DNA of 64,000 nucleotides from DATJFH01 sp035495815. Its GTDB lineage: Bacteria; Acidobacteriota; Terriglobia; Bryobacterales; Bryobacteraceae. The notes under the pieces were generated by a model. It did not search any database and was not told where the DNA came from. It saw only the letters and a list, made by a program, of their open reading frames with translations. The stretch spans positions 1 to 64,000 of the forward strand of contig DATJFH010000124.1 of assembly GCA_035495815.1 (NCBI GenBank), in the 5' to 3' direction. This document shows positions 59,319 to 64,000 of the stretch, one piece after another. How positions within the stretch are numbered: position 1 is the first letter of the stretch; each line of letters starts with the position of its first letter. Both the position numbers and the translations under genes were made by a program.

Positions 59319-60583
59319 GCGCCACCCTCGAAACGCGCGAGACCTGCCGCATCTGCAACGCCGGCGGCCTGGAACTGGTTCTCGACTATGGCCCCATGCC
59401 GCTGGCCGGCGGATTCCGCGAGCCCGGCGATACCGGACCCTGCGAGGAGTTTCCGCTGCGCCTGTTCCGCTGCCCGCGCTGCACCTTGATGCAGGTGCTC
59501 GACCTGGTTCCCGCCGACCGCATCTTCCGCGCCTATTCCTATGCCTCCGGCACGACCCGCACTCTGCGCGAGCATTTCGCCGCCATGGCGCCGGAAATTG
59601 TCGAGCGGGCCGGAGCCCGCGGAGAGCCCGCCGTCGAGTTCGGCTGCAATGACGGCGTCCTGATGCGGCCCCTGCTGGCCGCCGGCGCCCGCGCCCTGGG
59701 AGTCGATCCCTCGGACGTAGCGCTGCGCGCCAGCCGCGAGCAGGGCTGGCCGCTGATCCCGGAGTACTTCACCGAAGAGCTCGCCCGCCGCATCGTCGCC
59801 AGATACGGCAAGGCACGGCTCATCGCCGGCGCCAACGTCTTCGCCCACATGGACGACATCCACGGCGTCGTTCGCGCCGCCGATCTTCTGCTGCACGACC
59901 AAGGTCATCTCGTCCTGGAGGTTCACTACCAGGGCGACCTCGTCTCGCTCGTCCAATTCGACACCGTCTACCACGAGCACCTCTCCTACTTCTCCCTCCG
60001 CTCGCTGACCGGGCTGTTCCGCCCCTACGGGCTGCGCATCGCCGACGTGCGGCGAATTCCGATCCACTCGGGGTCGATCCGGATCACGGTGGTTCGCGAA
60101 AGATCCGGCTACCCCGAATCTCCCGCCGTTCGCGTGATGGAGGACCAGGAGCGGAATTGGGACATCCGGCGGTTCGTCCGGCTGGCCGGAGTCCGGCGGG
60201 CCGAACTGCGCCAGCTGGTCCTTCGGCTGACCTCCGATGACCTGCGCGTCGCCGCCTACGGGGCCGCGGGCCGGATGACGATTCTTCTCAACTGGTGCGG
60301 ACTCGGCCGCGATCTCGTCGATTACGTGGTCGACTCCTCCCCGCTGCGCTACGGCCGGCGCGTTCCCGGAGTCGATGTTCCGATTGCGCCGCCCGAACGC
60401 TTCCGAGCCGCGCCGCCGGATTACGCCCTCCTCACCGCCTGGAATTACGAGGAGGAGATCCTCGCGAAGGAGCGGCGCTTTCTTTCCCATGGCGGGAAGT
60501 TCATCGTCCCGCTGCCGGTTGTCCGGGTGGCCGGGGCGGCGCGCTCGGGCCGTCTCAGCCGGTATGCCGGGGCGCTGTCATGA
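59315..60583 (+). CDS. SAM-dependent sugar C-methyltransferase
   Basis: The 422-residue protein has an N-terminal zinc-binding domain (CRICNAGG, then a second pair in FRCPRCTLMQV). The SAM-binding core carries EFGCNDGVLMRPLLAAGARALGVDPS, and the C-terminal half is AAYGAAGRMTILLNWCGL. This three-part layout is that of the TylC3/NovU-type sugar C-methyltransferases (Methyltransf_13/11/14). It would add a methyl to a 4-keto sugar made by the preceding dehydratase, giving a branched-chain sugar. ATGA overlaps couple both sides. Confidence 0.85.
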   Translation: MSATLETRETCRICNAGGLELVLDYGPMPLAGGFREPGDTGPCEEFPLRLFRCPRCTLMQVLDLVPADRIFRAYSYASGTTRTLREHFAAMAPEIVERAGARGEPAVEFGCNDGVLMRPLLAAGARALGVDPSDVALRASREQGWPLIPEYFTEELARRIVARYGKARLIAGANVFAHMDDIHGVVRAADLLLHDQGHLVLEVHYQGDLVSLVQFDTVYHEHLSYFSLRSLTGLFRPYGLRIADVRRIPIHSGSIRITVVRERSGYPESPAVRVMEDQERNWDIRRFVRLAGVRRAELRQLVLRLTSDDLRVAAYGAAGRMTILLNWCGLGRDLVDYVVDSSPLRYGRRVPGVDVPIAPPERFRAAPPDYALLTAWNYEEEILAKERRFLSHGGKFIVPLPVVRVAGAARSGRLSRYAGALS

Positions 60584-61530
60584 GGACCCGCTCCTCCATG
60601 CTCCCGCCGGCTCCGGACACGCCCGGACCGCGGCCCAAAGTCAGCGCCATCATGGTCACCTGCAACCGGCTGACGAACCTCCGCGGCTGCGCGCGAATGA
60701 TCCTCGACCAGACACACTCCGATCTCGAGCTGATTGTCGCCGACGACCACTCCGGGGATGGCACCGAAGCCTGGGTGCGCCGCCTCATCGAGGACGATCC
60801 GCGGGTGCGCTACAACCGCGCGCCCTTCAAGGGCGGCATCAACACGGCCCTCAACAGCGCCATCGCCGGCGCCCGCGGCGAGTACATCCAGATCTGCCAC
60901 GACCACGACCACTACCTGCCCGGCCTCACCGCCCGCATGGCCGGCGTGCTCGACCGCCATCCTGGAGTCGTCTTCGTCCACCCCGGCCGGCAGGGCTGCG
61001 ATCACCTCATGAATCCCCGGCCCGATTGCCTCTTCGTGTGCGGCTACCCCGAGGTCACCCGCGGCGATCAGTGGAGGCGCTTCATGCTCGGCCGCCTGGA
61101 CAGCCCGGTCACCGGTCTGAGCATGATTCGCCGGTCCGCCCTCGACCAAGCGGGTCTGTTCGATGCGGAGTTCGGCCCCTGCAGCGACGTCGATATGTGG
61201 CTGCGGCTGTGCGCCCTGGGAGACGTCGGCTACGTCGACGAGCTGCTGCTCTACGTCCGCGGCCGCGAGCCCGGCCACCCATACGAGGGGGCGGCCTGGC
61301 AGGTCGGACACCAGCTGATCCGCATTCATCGGAAACACCTGAAGCTCGCCTACAGCGGACCCGGCTATGTTTACCGGCGCGCCCGGAGTGAATTCGAGAT
61401 CGACCTTTCGCTGGCCGTCAGCTATCTGAACAGCTTCCGCCACAAACGGAGCCGCGATATCGCGGAAGGCCGCCAATACCTGCGCCGGCATGGGGTTCTC
61501 GTCTCCCGCCTGCTTGGATGGGCGCTGTGA
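60580..61530 (+). CDS. Family 2 glycosyltransferase (GT-A)
   Basis: The 316-residue protein starts at ATG 60580, overlapping the previous stop. The GT2 features are SAIMVTCNRLTNLRGCARMIL, LELIVADDHSGDGTE, GARGEYIQICHDHDHYLPG (the DxD-like metal site) and DVDMWLRLCALG. It transfers one sugar on the cytoplasmic side in building the repeat unit. Coupled to the methyltransferase; the next gene starts 10 bases after its stop. Confidence 0.88.
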   Translation: MRTRSSMLPPAPDTPGPRPKVSAIMVTCNRLTNLRGCARMILDQTHSDLELIVADDHSGDGTEAWVRRLIEDDPRVRYNRAPFKGGINTALNSAIAGARGEYIQICHDHDHYLPGLTARMAGVLDRHPGVVFVHPGRQGCDHLMNPRPDCLFVCGYPEVTRGDQWRRFMLGRLDSPVTGLSMIRRSALDQAGLFDAEFGPCSDVDMWLRLCALGDVGYVDELLLYVRGREPGHPYEGAAWQVGHQLIRIHRKHLKLAYSGPGYVYRRARSEFEIDLSLAVSYLNSFRHKRSRDIAEGRQYLRRHGVLVSRLLGWAL

Positions 61531-61540
61531 AGGCTCGGCC

Positions 61541-62434
61541 ATGAGGGTACTGGTTTTCGGCGCCACCGGAATTCTGGGTCACCAGCTGATGCGCAGGCTC
61601 GGGCGCAGGTTCGAAGTCTACGGAACCGTGCGCCGGGAATCGGACCTCGCGCAGGCCGCCGCGTCCTGGTCGGCGGCAGGCATCCTCGGAGGCGTCGCGG
61701 TCGAAGATCCCGGCAGTGTTTCCCGCGCGATCCGCATCGTGCGGCCCCACGCCGCGGTCAACTGCATCGCCAGCCCGCCGTGGCTGCAAACCCGCGGCGA
61801 CCTGAACGCCTGTATCGCGGTGAACGCGAAGTTCCCCCACGACCTCGCCGGCCTATGCGAAAACGCCGGAGCGCGGCTGATTCACATCAGCACCGACGGT
61901 GTGTTCTCGGGATCGCGCGGGCAGTACACCGAGTGCGACCCGTGCGACGCCACCGATCCGTACGGCAAGGCCAAATTTCTGGGCGAGGTCTCCGGCCCGA
62001 ACTGCCTCACGCTGCGGACGTCGTTCATCGGCCGCGATCTCCGCCGGCCGGGAAGCGGGCTTCTCGAATGGCTCCTTTCACAGCGGGGCCGCGCCGTCAA
62101 AGGCTATCGGCGCTCCTTTTTCACCGGGCTCACCAGCGGCGCGCTGTCGGACGTCATTCAGGGCGTCCTCTCGGGTCATCCCACCCTCGCCGGCCTTTTC
62201 CACGTCGCCGGGCCGCGCATTTCGAAGCTCGCCCTGCTCGAAGCCCTCCGCGACCGGTTCAAGCTCTCCATCCGCATCGAGCCCGACGATTCCACGGTTT
62301 GCGACCGCTCCCTCGACGGCTTCGCCTTCGAGCGCCGCACCGGCATCCGCCCGCCGTCCTGGCCCGCCATGCTCGAAGAGCTGTATCCGGAACCGCCGCT
62401 GCCGCGGATCGAGGCCGCCGCATGCAAAGCGTAA
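61541..62434 (+). CDS. RmlD-like nucleotide-sugar 4-ketoreductase
   Basis: This 297-residue SDR starts at ATG 61541 (MRVLVFGATGILGHQLM). It carries the NAD(P) site GATGILGH, HISTDGVFSG and the catalytic Tyr-Lys in DPYGKAK, in the RmlD/dTDP-4-dehydrorhamnose reductase style. It would reduce the 4-keto group of the (methylated) sugar. It overlaps the flippase gene by 13 bases. Confidence 0.82.
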   Translation: MRVLVFGATGILGHQLMRRLGRRFEVYGTVRRESDLAQAAASWSAAGILGGVAVEDPGSVSRAIRIVRPHAAVNCIASPPWLQTRGDLNACIAVNAKFPHDLAGLCENAGARLIHISTDGVFSGSRGQYTECDPCDATDPYGKAKFLGEVSGPNCLTLRTSFIGRDLRRPGSGLLEWLLSQRGRAVKGYRRSFFTGLTSGALSDVIQGVLSGHPTLAGLFHVAGPRISKLALLEALRDRFKLSIRIEPDDSTVCDRSLDGFAFERRTGIRPPSWPAMLEELYPEPPLPRIEAAACKA

Positions 62435-63939
62435 CCCGCAGGGTCGCCGGCGGCGCCGCTCTTTCGGCCGCCGCGCTGGCCGTCAGCATCGCCGGACAGG
62501 CGCTCTCCGTCCCCATTCTGCTCGGGCACTGGGGTATCAGCGCGTACGGCGGCTGGCTGGCGCTCACCAACCTGGCGTCGAGCATCAGCCTCCTGAACCT
62601 GGGAGTTCAATCCCACGTCACCAACCAGCTGATCGTGCTGACGGCTCGCGGCCGGAACGGCGCTGCCGCCCGCGTTCTCGGCTCGGCTCTCAAACTCTAC
62701 GCCGTCCTCTGCCTCGCGGCCGTGGCCGGGATCACCGCCGGACTGGTCCTGTTCAGCCCCTCGCGGATCGTCGACACCGGCGGCATCGGGCGCGCCGGTT
62801 CGCTCCTGATCGTTGCGGCCCACGGCCTGCTCGCCGTCTATGGAATCCTCGGCGGCCTGCTGATGAACCTGTTGCGCGTGGGCGGCCAACTCCCGCGGCA
62901 GCTCGCCTACGGACTGATCGAGCGCGTGGCTCTTCTCTCCGCTCCCATCCTGGTCGCCTGCCTGGGCGGCGCCCCTCCGCTCGCTTCCTGGATCACGGTC
63001 GGGGCCATGGGCGTCATCGACGCCACGCTGCTGCGCGACGTCTTCCGCCGCACGCCGGTTCCGATTGCGCCTTCGGCCGGCAGCCTGCGCGAAGGATTGC
63101 GACTGGCCGCGCCGGGACTCCTGTTCGCCGGGGCCGCGCTTTCCCCGCAGTTGCTCGCCACCGGGATTACCCTCCTCGTCTCGAGAGTCGCCGGCGCGGC
63201 GGCCGTGGTCACGTTCACCACGGCCCTGATGCTGACCAACCTGTTCCGCCTGATTCTCAACCAGGCGGTCAACGTGCTCTCGCAGGAGGTGACCTTGCTG
63301 CTCGCCACCGGCGACCGCACGCGCCTGCGCCACTGGTACTCCCTGCTCTGGAAAGCGGGCTCGGCCACCGCCGTTGCCGCGTCCATCGTCTTCAGCGCCT
63401 CCGCTCCGGCGCTGGTCCGCCTTTGGACGAGCGGCCGCGTTCAGGTGGATTTCGAGCTCAATCTCCTGCTCTGCGCCTACCTCGCCGTGCACGCCGCCGG
63501 AATTCTCAGCGCCGGCTTCGGGCTGGCGATGAACAGGCAACGGGAAGTATTTTTCGTTCAGCTCGCCGCCGGCGCCGCCGCGCTTGTGTGCTGCGCCGTT
63601 TCCGTCCGCAAGTTCGGGCTGCCCGGCGCCGCCGCCAGCTTGTTGTGCGTCCAGACTCTCGCCACCGCGGCGCTGACGGTCCTCAACGGCCGCTGGCTGG
63701 AATTTCGTGCTGCGCCTCTCTGGCGCCGTGGATTTCCCACGGTTGCCTTTGCCTGCGCCTCCATCTGGCTAGCCCGCGCGACCAACGGCGCCGCCTCCGC
63801 GATTGCCGTTCCGGTCTCGTTCGCCGCCTGCCTGTCCCTCGCCTGGCTCACCTGGCTCGACGCCGGGGAGCGCAACCGGCTCCTCGATTCGGTACGGCTA
63901 CTCGCGCAACGGCCCGTTACCCTGGCGGCTTCCTCATGA
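62422..63939 (+). CDS. Wzx-like polysaccharide flippase (MOP superfamily)
   Basis: This 505-residue protein starts at ATG 62422 (MQSVTRRVAGGAALSAAALAV). About 12-14 membrane helices with the Wzx/MATE pattern are visible, including LNLGVQSHVTNQLI in the second helix pair and a long helix-7 region VAGAAAVVTFTTALMLTNLF. It flips undecaprenyl-linked repeat units to the periplasm for polymerisation. The next gene overlaps by 4 bases. Confidence 0.82.
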   Translation: MQSVTRRVAGGAALSAAALAVSIAGQALSVPILLGHWGISAYGGWLALTNLASSISLLNLGVQSHVTNQLIVLTARGRNGAAARVLGSALKLYAVLCLAAVAGITAGLVLFSPSRIVDTGGIGRAGSLLIVAAHGLLAVYGILGGLLMNLLRVGGQLPRQLAYGLIERVALLSAPILVACLGGAPPLASWITVGAMGVIDATLLRDVFRRTPVPIAPSAGSLREGLRLAAPGLLFAGAALSPQLLATGITLLVSRVAGAAAVVTFTTALMLTNLFRLILNQAVNVLSQEVTLLLATGDRTRLRHWYSLLWKAGSATAVAASIVFSASAPALVRLWTSGRVQVDFELNLLLCAYLAVHAAGILSAGFGLAMNRQREVFFVQLAAGAAALVCCAVSVRKFGLPGAAASLLCVQTLATAALTVLNGRWLEFRAAPLWRRGFPTVAFACASIWLARATNGAASAIAVPVSFAACLSLAWLTWLDAGERNRLLDSVRLLAQRPVTLAASS

Positions 63940-64000
63940 GAGATACACCGGATCGGATCTGGATCGCCGCCCTGGGCGCCTTCGCCCTGTGCGCGCTCGC
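63936..64000 (+). CDS. N-terminal fragment of a membrane protein (possible polymerase or ligase)
   Basis: The ATG at 63936 overlaps the flippase stop (ATGA) and reads into a hydrophobic helix (IWIAALGAFALCALA) cut by the window end. Position after the flippase suggests a Wzy-type polymerase or O-antigen ligase, but 21 codons cannot show this. Confidence 0.55.
   Translation, partial: MRDTPDRIWIAALGAFALCAL

Noticed and set aside
59300..60490. 396-codon minus-strand frame opposite the methyltransferase
   Set aside because: Shadow composition and no domain; the plus-strand gene has zinc and SAM motifs.

Overview
This is a high-GC bacterial chromosome segment with dense operons. It holds no rRNA, tRNA or CRISPR array that I could recognise. 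The gene content points to an acidobacterium of the Bryobacterales/Solibacter type: a DUF4097 protein, a secreted prolyl oligopeptidase, an S55 peptidase followed by a beta-propeller protein, an exosortase/EpsI pair, fused KorA with KorB, ThuA and an UpxY-type antiterminator heading a polysaccharide operon. This placement is inference from family distribution, not a database match.

Layout. 1-9.7 kb: the end of an isopropylmalate/tartrate dehydrogenase-type gene, a DUF4097 protein, a prolyl oligopeptidase, a TonB-like protein, EpsI and exosortase, and a two-gene exported S55 peptidase/propeller operon. 10.2-20.7 kb: housekeeping and signalling genes (a hybrid histidine kinase, KorAB, Der, DinG, QueD, a 7Fe ferredoxin and a ThuA protein). 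About 20.85-37.8 kb: a one-direction phage structural operon. It runs from a putative small terminase through large terminase, portal, scaffold, P22-like coat, connectors, tail tube, tail-assembly chaperone with a textbook -1 frameshift site, a very short tape measure, two distal-tail-like proteins and a hub/tip fusion to a large tail protein. It has no integrase, repressor, replication or lysis gene, so it looks like a GTA-like (domesticated) or cryptic element. 37.8-51 kb: an orphan Wzt-like ATPase, YggU, an M24 peptidase, a truncated GH31-like protein, an exported RraA-like protein, Pgk, an M20 peptidase, a BadF-type kinase, two GT39-like membrane proteins and a lipoprotein. 51-64 kb: a DmpA-type peptidase, then an exopolysaccharide operon that continues past the window end.

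How the genes work together. The EPS operon encodes an antiterminator (NusG/UpxY type), outer-membrane export protein (Wza type), co-polymerase/tyrosine kinase (Wzc type), nucleotide-sugar enzymes, two glycosyltransferases, a sugar methyltransferase and a Wzx-like flippase. Most of these genes are coupled by 4-base ATGA overlaps. An ops-like element lies in its leader.

The observations most worth a second look are the integrase-less phage structural operon, the A_AAA_AAC frameshift signal inside it, a lambda gpL-like four-cysteine hub fused to a tip protein, the ops-like element before the UpxY gene, and a polarity switch in GC skew and GGGNAGGG motifs suggesting that the replication terminus lies near the phage region.
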